A stretch of 32,727 nucleotides of DNA from Gemmatimonadota bacterium (GTDB taxonomy: Bacteria; Gemmatimonadota; Gemmatimonadetes; Longimicrobiales; RSA9). Shown piece after piece: positions 1 to 12,877 of this stretch (the stretch's first letter is position 1; the number at the start of each line of letters is the position of its first letter). The position numbers and the translations under genes were made by a program. Where the stretch lies: assembly GCA_017881445.1 (NCBI GenBank), contig JADGQX010000021.1, positions 1 to 32,727 of the forward strand, written 5' to 3'. Under the pieces are notes generated by a model, which saw only the letters and a program-made list of their open reading frames with translations, was not told the origin of the DNA and did no database searches.

Positions 1-2
1 GC

Positions 3-767
3 CGCGCCGGCTCCTCCCTCACGCGGCTGGCTGCGTCGGCCGTGGAGCCCGCCTGGGCGGCGCCGGCGCCGCGCCCGCCGGCGTCGGCCCCGGCCGCGCT
101 CCCGGCCGAGACGGCGGCCACGCCGACGGCGAGGAGCGCGCCGCGCATCAAGGGAGGCGAGCCGGTGGCCGCCCCCACCCGGGCCCCGCACCATGACCCC
201 GACCCGGTGCTGCCGCCGCCGCCCGAAATCCGCGTGGAAGTCACGCCGCCACCGAGGGTGGATCTGGCGCCGTCGGATCCGGCGCCGCCGACGCCCGGAC
301 CCCCGGTGCTGGGGCGGGCGGTGGTCGTTCCGGCGCCGCCGCCGCCCGGACCCCCGGTGCTGGGGCGTGCGCTGGTCGCTCCGGGAACGCGGCACGGGGA
401 CGACATCGGGGGTCTGAAGGGGATCCAGGCCGGGCCGCCCGTGGCCGACCCATCGGCGGCGCCGACGTTCACGCCGTTCCAGGTCGCGCCGGTGCTCAGG
501 AACCGGGAGGATGTGCAGCGGGCGCTCCTGCACGTCCTTCCCGCGGTTACCCGGGAAACGGCGAACCCGGCGCGCGTGCTGGTCTGGGTGCTGATCGACA
601 CGAGGGGGGTGGTGCAGAAGGCGCAGGTCAAGCAGTCGAGTGGCTTCGCGCCGCTGGACCGGGCGGCGCTCCAGGTGGCGGCGAGGATGAAGTTCACGCC
701 GGCGTTGAACGGCGATCAGCCGGTCAGCGTCTGGGTTTCGGTGCCGGTGGACTTCAGCGTGCGCTGA
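3..767 (+). CDS. TonB C-terminal domain protein (5' end outside window)
   Basis: The last ~90 residues form a TonB C-terminal domain: a run beginning RNREDVQRALLHVLP, the core VLVWVLIDTRGVVQKAQVKQSSGF, then LDRAALQVAARMKFTPA and a closing [12 protein letters not shown] strand. This domain usually spans the periplasm and contacts TonB-box receptors or partner proteins. The preceding ~150 residues are Pro/Ala-rich, as in the linkers of TonB proteins. The frame is open to the left edge. The first possible start (GTG at 42) would leave no membrane anchor, so the N-terminus probably lies upstream of the window. The 3' end overlaps the convergent gltD end by 14 nt. It could be a TonB energy transducer or one of the shorter TonB-domain secreted proteins; the missing N-terminus prevents a choice. 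Confidence 0.82.
   Translation, partial: RAGSSLTRLAASAVEPAWAAPAPRPPASAPAALPAETAATPTARSAPRIKGGEPVAAPTRAPHHDPDPVLPPPPEIRVEVTPPPRVDLAPSDPAPPTPGPPVLGRAVVVPAPPPPGPPVLGRALVAPGTRHGDDIGGLKGIQAGPPVADPSAAPTFTPFQVAPVLRNREDVQRALLHVLPAVTRETANPARVLVWVLIDTRGVVQKAQVKQSSGFAPLDRAALQVAARMKFTPALNGDQPVSVWVSVPVDFSVR
279..380 (+). repeat. 51-bp direct repeat, two copies, in the proline-rich linker
   Basis: Copies at 279-329 and 330-380 match at 47 of 51 positions and keep frame, encoding two 17-residue units built around PGPPVLGRA. This is a recent in-frame duplication that lengthens the linker of the TonB-domain protein. Confidence 0.85.
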
Positions 768-2173
768 GCCAGTCGTCGATGGCCGCGGCGGCGTCGCGCC
801 CCTCGCGGATCGCCCAGACGATGAGGGAGGGGCCGCGCTGGGCATCGCCGGCGGCGAAGACGCCGTCCACGGCGGTCCGGTGCCCGGCGTCGGCGACGAC
901 ACGGCCGCGGCCGTCCGGGCGGAGGCCCAGGCCATCCAGCAGCGGCCCACCCGCGAACCCGACGAAGCCGAGGGCGAGGACGACGATCTGGGTCTCGATG
1001 TCCATGGTCTCGCCCAGCTCGACGAAGCGGAGCCGGCCATCGGGCCCCGGCTCCGGGGCGACGCGCACCGCGTGCAGTCGCTCGACCCGGCCCGCGTCCC
1101 CCGAGAACGCGGTCGTCGAGACGCTCCACTCGCGCAGACCCCCCTCCTCGTGCGCGTGCGAGCTGCGCAGCTGCATGGGGTAGAACGGCCAGGGCGTGGA
1201 CGGGTCGCGCTCTTCAGAAGGCCGGGGCAAGAGCTCGAACTGCATTACCTCACGGGCGCCCTGGCGCAGCGCCGTGCCGACGCAGTCCGACCCCGTGTCG
1301 CCGCCGCCGAGCACGACGACGCGCCTGCCCTCGGCGGTGATCCGGTCCTCCGCGGCGACGGCGTCGCCGTGCAGCAGCCGGTTCTGCTGCGTCAGGAAGT
1401 CCATGGCGAAGTGGATGCCCGCCAGCTCGCGTCCGGGGACATCGAGGTCCCGCGGCCGACCGCCGCCAATGGCCAGCAGCAGCGCGTCGAAGCTCGCGCG
1501 TAGCTCGGCCACGGGCAGGTCGACGCCCACCCGCACGCCGGTGCGGAAGACCACGCCCTCGGCCTCGAGCTGCACCAGCCGCCGGTCCACGATCCGCTTC
1601 TCCATCTTGAACTCGGGAATGCCGTAGCGCAGCAGGCCGCCGACGCGGTCCGAGGCCTCGAACACGGTCACGGCGTGGCCGAGACGCCGGAGCTGCTGGG
1701 CGGCGGCGAGGCCGGCGGGTCCAGAGCCGATGACGGCCACGCGGCGCCCGGTCTCGCGCGTGGGCGGCCGGGGCTCGATCCAGCCCTCCGCGAAGCCCCG
1801 CTCGGCGATGCGCTCCTCGATCTGGCGGATGCTGACGGGGCGGTCCACCAGGCCGAGAACGCAGGCGGACTCGCAGGGCGCGGGACAGAGCCGGCCAGTC
1901 ATCTCCGGGAAGTTGTTGGTGGCGTGCAGCGCGGTCAGCGCTTCCTGCCAGTGGCTCCCCCGGACCAGGTCGTTCCAGTCGGGGATGACGTTGTGCACGG
2001 GACAACCGGTGTCGCTCTGGCAGAAGGGCACACCGCAGTCCATGCAGCGGGTGGCCTGCCCCACGAGCGTGGCGTCCGGCGTGATCTGGTAGAGCTCGTT
2101 CCAGTCACGCAGACGCTCGGCGACGGGGCGGCGCGGGGGGTCCTCCCGCTGGAGTCGAAGGAACCCGGTGGGA

Positions 2174-2181
<8 letters not shown>
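754..2181 (-). CDS. gltD: Glutamate synthase (NADPH) small subunit
   Basis: This 475-residue flavoprotein passes electrons from NAD(P)H to the GltB subunit for reductive formation of glutamate from glutamine and 2-oxoglutarate. Residues 46-60 hold an iron-sulfur cysteine set (CMDCGVPFC followed by C60) and 99-107 a second (CPAPCESAC). An FAD-binding GSGPAG lies at 152-157, a second nucleotide fold [11 protein letters not shown] lies mid-protein, and a [14 protein letters not shown] segment closes the FAD site. Length and order fit bacterial GltD. The start is ATG at 2181. It overlaps the gltB stop by 8 nt, which suggests translational coupling. An upstream in-frame start at 2214 would only lengthen the overlap. 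The 3' end overlaps the convergent TonB-domain gene. Confidence 0.96.
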
Positions 2182-6772
<4,591 letters not shown>

Positions 6773-6794
6773 CCGCTGACTCCCCTGCGGGCAC

Positions 6795-6827
6795 AAAAAA
6801 GGCGGCCTCCCCGTGCGAGAGGCCGCC
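6795..6827 (-). terminator. Intrinsic terminator in the gltB leader
   Basis: On the minus strand GGCGGCCTC (6827-6819) pairs perfectly with GAGGCCGCC (6809-6801) around a 9-nt loop, followed directly by six T (6800-6795). The plus strand has no T-run after the hairpin, so the terminator works only in the gltB direction. It lies 22 nt upstream of the gltB ATG and cannot end any coding gene except the short leader frame, so it is either an attenuator or the end of a small RNA. Confidence 0.88.
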
Positions 6828-6852
6828 GATCGATTCACAACCCTGCTGAGCT

Positions 6853-6936
6853 TCAGCAGCGCGCCCGACCGCCGACCCCCGCTTTGCAGCGGAGTCGCGG
6901 CGCGTTAATGCAACGAAGCGTCAGGCGTGCCAGCAT
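6853..6936 (-). CDS. 27-codon upstream frame (candidate leader peptide) of gltBD
   Basis: ATG at 6936 is preceded by GAGG with a 7-nt spacing. The frame begins [14 protein letters not shown] and ends at TGA 6855-6853. Six of 27 residues are Arg and three are Cys; there is no Glu or Gln. Codons 13-16 (6900-6889) can pair with codons 19-23, forming a long hairpin. The stop codon lies in the 5' arm of a small hairpin (CTGCTGA/TCAGCAG, 6843-6859), and an intrinsic terminator follows 25 nt later. This order of ribosome binding site, short frame, competing hairpins, terminator and biosynthetic operon is that of ribosome-mediated attenuation. I do not recognise the peptide; expression and function are inferred. 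Confidence 0.5.
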   Translation of the reverse strand: MLARLTLRCINAPRLRCKAGVGGRARC

Positions 6937-6967
6937 TGTGTTGCCTCGAGCGGGTTTATCTTCGTCC

Positions 6968-6987
6968 GTACGATCGCTCGATCGTAC
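6968..6987. promoter_or_regulatory. Near-perfect palindrome, candidate operator for gltBD
   Basis: GTACGATCG, a 2-nt centre and CGATCGTAC form a 9+9 bp inverted repeat. It begins about 7 nt after the predicted gltB -10 box, so it would cover roughly +1 to +20 of the gltBD transcript and lies between the divergent gltB and 7149 genes. A regulator binding here would block initiation; it could also fold as a hairpin at the 5' end of the RNA. Confidence 0.5.
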
Positions 6988-6994
6988 CGCTCCC

Positions 6995-7024
6995 AGTGTA
7001 ACGGATGACCGGGGCCCACGTCAA
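6995..7024 (-). promoter_or_regulatory. Candidate promoter of gltBD
   Basis: On the minus strand TTGACG (7024-7019) and TACACT (7000-6995) are separated by 18 nt, a good housekeeping-sigma arrangement. The predicted start near 6988 gives a leader of about 215 nt that contains the palindrome, the short frame and the terminator. The same TACACT -10 hexamer with an 18-nt spacer occurs upstream of rpsU. Confidence 0.5.
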
Positions 7025-7148
7025 CCGCCATTGGGTCGTTCCGCATGGATCCGCACCCGCCGGGAGGGAGGCCCGGCACGGCCCTGGCAGGGTTCCCGGC
7101 CGTCGCCGGCGCGGGCCGGCACCTGGAACCGGTACGGGGGAGTCGTAA

Positions 7149-7871
7149 ATGGAATCAACTCTACTGGTGCGCGCCCTGGTGCTGTGGTCCGGTCTTGGCG
7201 CCATGGCGTGCGCCGGCGGCGTGCCGGCGCCGGCCGCACCCGTGCCGGCGACGCCGGTGCCGGCATTCCCGGCGACCGTGCCGTTCCGGGGCGTCCCCGG
7301 GTTCGACACCAACAGGTATCCCGGCGACGCGGCCATGGCGCACTGGCGGGCGGAGTCGCCGTACCGCTGGGTCGGCTACTACCTGCCGGCGCCCTGCCAC
7401 ACGGACACCAGCTGGGTGGGGCGACGCACGGCCCTGGAGCAGGCCGGCCGGGCGGACAGCCTGGCCGCCGCGGAAGGGTTCGCGCCTGGGAGCGCGATCT
7501 TCCTGGACGTGGAGCGGGTGGACACGGTCTCGGCCGACCTGGCATCCTACGTCCGCTCCTGGGTCGCCACGCTCCTCGACGGCGGGCGGTTCGTCCCCGC
7601 GCTGTACCTGCACGCCCGCAACCTGGCCGCTCTCGGGCCGATCCTGGAATCCGAGCTGACGCGCCACGGGTTCGCGGCGACGCCCCGGGTGTGGCTGGCG
7701 GGAGGGAGCGGGCCTTTCGATGTGCACGCGGCGCCAGCCGAGGCGGGCGTGGCGGGCATCTCCATCTGGCAGGGCGCGGGCAACGTGCGGGAGAGCTGGG
7801 GCGGCGTCACCCTGTCCATCGACGTGGACGTGGCCGACGCGGCCTCGCCCTCCGCGCCGGGCCGCCCCTGA
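7149..7871 (+). CDS. DUF1906 (Rv2525c-like glycoside-hydrolase-like) lipoprotein
   Basis: A 240-residue protein. Residues 1-21 look like a lipoprotein signal ending in GAMAC, with Cys21 as the candidate lipidated residue; the lipobox lacks the usual Leu at -3. A Pro/Ala linker (22-45) leads to a domain starting GFDTNRYP (51-58) and carrying IFLDVE (117-122), then WLAGG and SIWQG strands. This is the pattern of DUF1906, a TIM-barrel fold related to glycoside hydrolases acting on cell-wall glycans; D53, D120 and E122 are the likely acidic-site residues. GGGGGAG with 6-nt spacing supports the ATG. It is transcribed away from gltB, and no neighbour clarifies its substrate. Enzyme activity is not established for most of this family. 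Confidence 0.75.
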   Translation: MESTLLVRALVLWSGLGAMACAGGVPAPAAPVPATPVPAFPATVPFRGVPGFDTNRYPGDAAMAHWRAESPYRWVGYYLPAPCHTDTSWVGRRTALEQAGRADSLAAAEGFAPGSAIFLDVERVDTVSADLASYVRSWVATLLDGGRFVPALYLHARNLAALGPILESELTRHGFAATPRVWLAGGSGPFDVHAAPAEAGVAGISIWQGAGNVRESWGGVTLSIDVDVADAASPSAPGRP

Positions 7872-8013
7872 CGGCGCGTGCGACATTCAGGCTGGCCGCG
7901 GCATTCGGTGCGCTGCTGATCGCTGGCGCAGCGCTCGCGCCAACCCTAACCCTTGTAGTCACTTGCCGATCAGCGCCCGGCGCGCGCCCCTCCGCTCAGG
8001 GCGCCGCCGGCGG

Positions 8014-9960
8014 TCAGGGCTCGGCCGACTCCAGTAGCTGGGTGGCGGCGCCCCAGCGCTCGAAGGCCCCGTCCAGGGCGGCGCGGGCCTGGTCCAGCTC
8101 CCGGCCGAGCTCCGTGGCGCGGCGGGCCCCATCGGGAGTGGTGTAGAGGGCGGGGTCCTCCAGCACGGCGCGCAGCTCCTCCACCCGCGCCTCGAGCCGC
8201 GCCACCTCGCCCTCCGCCGCTTCCACCGCCAGGCGTGCGGCACGCAGCGCGCCGCGGTCCGGTCGAGCGTGGTCCTCCTGCCGGCGGGTCCGCTCCCGCT
8301 CCCGCACCCGGCGGGCCGCCTCTTCTTCCGCCGCGGCCACGGCGGCGGCGTGGGCGCGCTCGCGGCTGGTCACTTCCCATTCGGCGAAGCCGCCGGGGAA
8401 GTCGGACATGCGCGAGCCGTGCAGCACCCAGACGCGGGTGGTCAGTGCCCGCAGCAGGGCGCGGTCGTGGCTGACCAGCAGGACGGTACCCTCGTAGTCC
8501 TCCAGCGCGTCCTCGAGGGCCTCGATCGACTCGACGTCCAGGTGATTGGTGGGCTCGTCCAGGATGAGGAAATTGGCGCGGGAGAGCATGAGCATGGCCA
8601 GCCCGACGCGGGCCAGCTCGCCCCCGGAGAGGGTGTCGGTCCGCCGCTGCACGGTCTCGCCCGAGAAGGCGAAGCGGCCGAGGTGGTTCTGGACCTGGCC
8701 GCGGTCCCACATAGGCCGCAGGTCGTGGACGATCTCGAAGAGCGTCTTGCCGGCGGGCACCTGCGTCAGGTCCTGCCGGTAGAAGGCGACGTCGATCGAC
8801 TCACCCACCCGGAGCTCCCCCTGCTCCGGCGGCCGCAGCCCCGCGATGCCGCTCAGCAGCGTGGACTTGCCCGAGCCGTTGGGCCCCACCAATCCCACGA
8901 TCTCGCCCCGCTCCAGCCGGGAGCTGAAGTGCTGCAGCAGCGTGCGACCCTCCACCGCGAGGCCCACGTCACGCAGGACCAGCACCTGGTCGCCGCCGCG
9001 CTCGCGGGCGTCCAGGCGCAGCGCCATGGTGCCATCCTCGCCCGGGGGAGGGGAAAGCCGCGGCACGCGGGCCAGGCGCTTGCGCCGCCCCTTGGCCTGG
9101 CGGCTGTTGCCCCCCGCGATGTTGCGCCGGATGTAGTCCTCCTCTTTCGCTACCACGCGCCGCTGCTGCTGGAACGCCCGCTCCTGCGCCAGGCGCGCGG
9201 CCGCCCGCTGCTCGACGAAGGCGTCGTAGGAGCCGGCGTACGGCACGGCGGTACCGTCTTCCACGTGCAGCACGTGGTCCACGATGTCCTCGAGGAAGGC
9301 GCGGTCGTGGCTGATGACGAGGACGGTCGCATCGAGCCCGCGGATGTAGTCCTCGAGCCAGGCCGTGGTCTCCAGGTCCAGGTGGTTGGTGGGCTCGTCC
9401 AGCAGCAGCACGTCGGCGGGCGCGACCAGCTGGCGGGCCAGGCCCACGCGGCCGCGCTCGCCGCCCGAGAGCTGGGCCAGCGGCTGGCGCCGCGCCCGCT
9501 CCGGGTCGAAGCCCAGCCCGTGCAGCACCGCGTCCACGCGCGGCGCCGCCGTGTAGCCGCCCTCCCGCTGGAACCGCTCCAGGTCGCGGTCGTAACGGGC
9601 CAGTAGCGCCGGCGGCGTGGCCTCGCCCAGCCGGCCGATCTCCTCGGCCTGGGCCGCCAGCGCCAGCTCCAGCGCCATGAGCTCCGCAAAGGGCCCCGCC
9701 GCCGCCTCCCACACCGTCTTCGCCCCGCCGAAGTCACGGTGCTGCTCGAGGATGGCCATGCGGGAGCCCGCCGCACGGAACACGCTGCCACGGCTGGGCT
9801 CGAGCTCGCCGCTGACCACCCGCAGCAGCGTCGTCTTGCCGCTGCCGTTCCGGCCGACAATCCCCCAGCGGTCTCCGTGGGAGACGGTGAAGGTCACGTC
9901 CTGGAGTACGGGCGCGCCGCCGAATTCGACGGCAATGCCGTTGACCGCTATCTGCGTCAC
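8014..9960 (-). CDS. ABC-F family ATPase (translation factor type)
   Basis: A 648-residue soluble protein with two ABC ATPase domains and no membrane segments, the ABC-F layout. Walker A sequences are GRNGSGKT (36-43) and GPNGSGKS. Both halves carry LSGGE signatures, DEPTNHLD Walker B boxes and SHDRA switch histidines. A charged linker separates the domains. The last ~110 residues are a Glu/Arg/Ala-rich coiled coil, as in Uup- and YdiF-like members. Such proteins act on the ribosome; the exact subgroup, and whether it affects antibiotic resistance, cannot be read here. GTG 9960 is chosen because GGAG lies 5 nt upstream and the family's N-terminal strand begins right there. An ATG at 10095 would add a non-homologous 45-residue tail. 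Confidence 0.92.
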   Translation of the reverse strand: MTQIAVNGIAVEFGGAPVLQDVTFTVSHGDRWGIVGRNGSGKTTLLRVVSGELEPSRGSVFRAAGSRMAILEQHRDFGGAKTVWEAAAGPFAELMALELALAAQAEEIGRLGEATPPALLARYDRDLERFQREGGYTAAPRVDAVLHGLGFDPERARRQPLAQLSGGERGRVGLARQLVAPADVLLLDEPTNHLDLETTAWLEDYIRGLDATVLVISHDRAFLEDIVDHVLHVEDGTAVPYAGSYDAFVEQRAAARLAQERAFQQQRRVVAKEEDYIRRNIAGGNSRQAKGRRKRLARVPRLSPPPGEDGTMALRLDARERGGDQVLVLRDVGLAVEGRTLLQHFSSRLERGEIVGLVGPNGSGKSTLLSGIAGLRPPEQGELRVGESIDVAFYRQDLTQVPAGKTLFEIVHDLRPMWDRGQVQNHLGRFAFSGETVQRRTDTLSGGELARVGLAMLMLSRANFLILDEPTNHLDVESIEALEDALEDYEGTVLLVSHDRALLRALTTRVWVLHGSRMSDFPGGFAEWEVTSRERAHAAAVAAAEEEAARRVRERERTRRQEDHARPDRGALRAARLAVEAAEGEVARLEARVEELRAVLEDPALYTTPDGARRATELGRELDQARAALDGAFERWGAATQLLESAEP

Positions 9961-10106
9961 GAGGGCTCCGTTCGTTGCGAAAAGCGCGGAATCGCTTGAC
10001 TCCCGCGCCGGTCCGGAATACCTATGGGCTGGCTGGCTCCCCGGTTCAACGCCGCGCCCGTTGGAACAGGATGCACGGGCGCTTCCCGGAAGCAAGGAGT
10101 CGACCC

Positions 10107-10757
10107 GTGTCCCTGCGGCGCTCGGTCCCGGTCGCGATCCTGGCTGGCATCGCCCTGGCTTGCGCGCACGGGGGGGGCGGCCCCCCGCCCGAGCCGGCGC
10201 CCCCCGTTCCGCCCGTGACGCCCCCGGTCACGACCAAGGCCGGGCCCGCCCCGGCCGCCCCCGCGGAGCGGTCGCTGCGGCTTTGCGCGCTCGCCCCCTC
10301 GCAGCCATCGGGCCTGCGCACCCTCGACGCCGTCGTCGTCGAAGGTCGGGAGGACACGCTGGCCATCGTGGACGGCCGCCGCGTTCCGCTGGCCGCCGGG
10401 GTCGGACCGGTCCGCGTCCTGGGCGAGAGCGCCTGGGCCTCCGGCCGCACGCTGGACCTGCAGGTCGGCGCCGCCGTGCAGCGCTATCGAATCTACGACG
10501 TCGCCCGCGTCATCGAACCGGGGCAGCTGGCCTTCCTGGGCACGGCCGACGCGGTGCCGGTGTTCGCGGCGGCGGAGGACGTCGCGCCCGTGGCCGCGGA
10601 GCTGGCCCGCCTGCAGGCTGCCGAGCGCGAGCTGCCCATGCGGCTGACCGGCAGCGCGCCGCTGCGGGCGCGGCTACGGGAGATCGACGTGCTCTACGTC
10701 CCGGCGCGCGCCACCGGCTGCATCTTCCAGGCGATGCTCCGGGTGGGCGCGCCCTAG
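10107..10757 (+). CDS. Hypothetical lipoprotein upstream of cstA
   Basis: A 216-residue protein that I do not recognise. The GTG start has AAGGAG 7 nt upstream. Residues 1-19 form a signal with lipobox ALAC (Cys19), followed by a Gly/Pro-rich tether and a domain of ~165 residues rich in short beta-strands. Cysteines at LRLCALAP and near the end (ATGCIFQ) could form a disulfide. An Ala-rich helical stretch (VAAELARLQAAERELP) lies between. Only 36 nt separate it from cstA, on the same strand, so the two may be cotranscribed. No catalytic motif is visible; an outer-membrane-anchored structural or binding role is possible but unproven. Confidence 0.72.
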   Translation: MSLRRSVPVAILAGIALACAHGGGGPPPEPAPPVPPVTPPVTTKAGPAPAAPAERSLRLCALAPSQPSGLRTLDAVVVEGREDTLAIVDGRRVPLAAGVGPVRVLGESAWASGRTLDLQVGAAVQRYRIYDVARVIEPGQLAFLGTADAVPVFAAAEDVAPVAAELARLQAAERELPMRLTGSAPLRARLREIDVLYVPARATGCIFQAMLRVGAP

Positions 10758-10793
10758 CGTCTGCCCGGTCCCGATCCATCCCATCGGAGGTTC

Positions 10794-12860
10794 ATGCGCA
10801 AGCTGCTTTCCATCGGCGCCTGGACGCTGGTCTGTGCCCTGGGCGCCGCCGCCTTCGGCGTGCTCGCGCTGCACCGGGGCGAGACCGTCAACGCCGCCTG
10901 GCTGCTGACCGCGGCGCTCTGCAGCTACGTCGTCGGCTACCGCTTCTACTCCCGCTTCCTGGCCGCGCGGGTGCTGGGCCTCGACGACCGCCGCGCCACG
11001 CCCGCCGAGCGCCTGGCGAACGGCCGGGACTTCGTGCCCACCCGGCGCTTCGTCCTCTTCGGGCACCACTTCGCCGCCATAGCCGGGGCGGGTCCCCTGA
11101 TCGGGCCCATCCTGGCGGCCCAGTTCGGCTATCTCCCGGGCACCCTCTGGCTCATCATCGGCGTGGTCCTGGCCGGCGCGGTGCAGGACTTCGTGATCCT
11201 GTTCGCCTCCATGCGCCGCGACGGCAAGTCGCTCGGTCAGATGGCCCGGGAGGAGATCAACCGCCCGGCCGGCGTAGCGGCCATGGTCGCCATCCTCTTC
11301 ATCATGATCGTGCTGATTGCGGTGCTGGCGCTCATCGTGGTGAACGCGCTGCAGGCCAGCCCCTGGGGGCTGTTCACCATTGCCTGCACCATACCCATCG
11401 CCCTGCTCATGGGCTGGTGGATGGAGCGCTTCCGGCCGGGGCAGGTAGGCGAGGCCTCGGCCATCGGGCTGGTGCTGGTCCTGGGCGCGGTCGTCGCCGG
11501 CGGCTGGGTGGCGAAATCGGCCTGGGCCCCGGCCTTCACGGCCAGCGGCACCACGCTGACCTGGCTGCTCGTGGCCTACGGCTTCGCCGCCTCCGCGCTC
11601 CCCGTCTGGGTGCTGCTGCTGCCCCGCGACTACCTGTCCACGTTCCTGAAGGTGGGCACCATCTTCGCCCTGGCCATCGGCATTCTGCTCACCATGCCGG
11701 CGCTGAAGATGCCGGCCATGACCCATTTCGCCGGAGGCTGGGGTCCGGTATTCGCCGGCAGCATCTTTCCCTTCGCCTTCATCACCATTGCCTGCGGCGC
11801 CATCAGCGGATTCCACGCGCTGATCGCCTCCGGCACCACGCCCAAGATGCTGCGGCGCGAGAGCGACGCCCGTTTCGTCGGCTACGGCGCCATGCTCATG
11901 GAGTCCTTCGTGGGCATCATGGCCATGATCGCGGCTTCCATCCTGGAGCCGGGCGTCTATTTCGCCATCAACTCCCCCGCGGCCGCGGTGGGGCCGACGC
12001 TGGAGGCGGCGACCCAGACCATTCGCCAGTGGGGCTTTGCCGTCACGCCCGACCAGATGCTTGCGCTCGCGCGCCAGATCGGCGAGAAGACGCTGCTGGC
12101 CCGCACCGGGGGCGCGCCCACCCTGGCCGTGGGCATGGCCCACATCTTCTCCAACGTCATGGGCGGCACTGCGTTGCTCGCCCTGTGGTACCACTTCGCC
12201 ATCATGTTCGAGGCGCTCTTCATCCTGACCACGATCGACGCGGGCACCCGCGTCGGCCGCTTCATGCTGCAGGAGCTGGGAGGGCACATCTGGAAGCCGT
12301 TCGGGCGCACCTCCTGGTACCCGAGCGTGCTCGTGTCCAGCGCCGCCATCGTGGCGGGGTGGGGCTACTTCCTCTACCAGGGAGTGGTCGATCCGCTGGG
12401 CGGCATCAACTCGCTCTGGCCGCTGTTCGGCATCTCCAACCAGCTGCTGGGCGCGGTCGCCCTCTGCGTGGGCACCACCGTGATCATCAAGAAGGGGGCA
12501 GCGCGCTACGCCTGGGTCACGCTGGCGCCGCTGGCGTGGCTCGTGGTCGTTACCATGACGGCTGGCTGGGAGAAGGTGTTCGCCGCCGACCCGCGCCTCG
12601 GCTTCCTCTCCCACGCCCGCTCGGTCGCCGCCGCCCTGGCCGCGGGGCAGCTGCCGCACGGCATAACCAGCATCACGGCGGCCCGCCGCGTCGCCTTCAA
12701 CGACTACCTCGACGCTGCGGTCGCGCTGGTCTTCATGGCGGTCGTGGTGCTGGTGCTGGCGACGTCCATCACCGAGTGGGTGCTCGTCCTCTCGCGGCGC
12801 AAGCCGGCCCGGCCGCACGAGAGCGAGTTCGTGCCCAGCGCGCTGCTGGCCGAGCGGTAG
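10794..12860 (+). CDS. cstA: Carbon starvation protein A, peptide/pyruvate transporter family
   Basis: A 688-residue membrane protein with about 16 hydrophobic segments, close to the ~700 residues of Escherichia coli CstA. Diagnostic stretches are HHFAAIAGAGPLIGPILAAQ and GAVQDFVILFASMRRDGKSL near the N-terminus, then ACGAISGFHALIASGTTPKM in the middle. The family imports peptides or pyruvate during carbon limitation. GGAGG lies close before the ATG. The preceding lipoprotein gene may share its transcript. The gene ends 17 nt before the convergent end of the HD-GYP operon, with no obvious terminator in between. Substrate choice cannot be read from sequence. Confidence 0.95.
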   Translation: MRKLLSIGAWTLVCALGAAAFGVLALHRGETVNAAWLLTAALCSYVVGYRFYSRFLAARVLGLDDRRATPAERLANGRDFVPTRRFVLFGHHFAAIAGAGPLIGPILAAQFGYLPGTLWLIIGVVLAGAVQDFVILFASMRRDGKSLGQMAREEINRPAGVAAMVAILFIMIVLIAVLALIVVNALQASPWGLFTIACTIPIALLMGWWMERFRPGQVGEASAIGLVLVLGAVVAGGWVAKSAWAPAFTASGTTLTWLLVAYGFAASALPVWVLLLPRDYLSTFLKVGTIFALAIGILLTMPALKMPAMTHFAGGWGPVFAGSIFPFAFITIACGAISGFHALIASGTTPKMLRRESDARFVGYGAMLMESFVGIMAMIAASILEPGVYFAINSPAAAVGPTLEAATQTIRQWGFAVTPDQMLALARQIGEKTLLARTGGAPTLAVGMAHIFSNVMGGTALLALWYHFAIMFEALFILTTIDAGTRVGRFMLQELGGHIWKPFGRTSWYPSVLVSSAAIVAGWGYFLYQGVVDPLGGINSLWPLFGISNQLLGAVALCVGTTVIIKKGAARYAWVTLAPLAWLVVVTMTAGWEKVFAADPRLGFLSHARSVAAALAAGQLPHGITSITAARRVAFNDYLDAAVALVFMAVVVLVLATSITEWVLVLSRRKPARPHESEFVPSALLAER

Positions 12861-12877
12861 CCGCGCCCGGACGACGC

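Noticed and set aside
6795-6960. Glutamine riboswitch in the gltB leader
   Set aside because: The conserved glnA-motif core was not found; the structure is better explained by a short frame with competing hairpins.
6955-6960. GATAAA (minus strand) as the gltB -10 box
   Set aside because: There is no -35-like sequence 16-18 nt upstream, and a better TTGACG/TACACT pair exists at 6995-7024.
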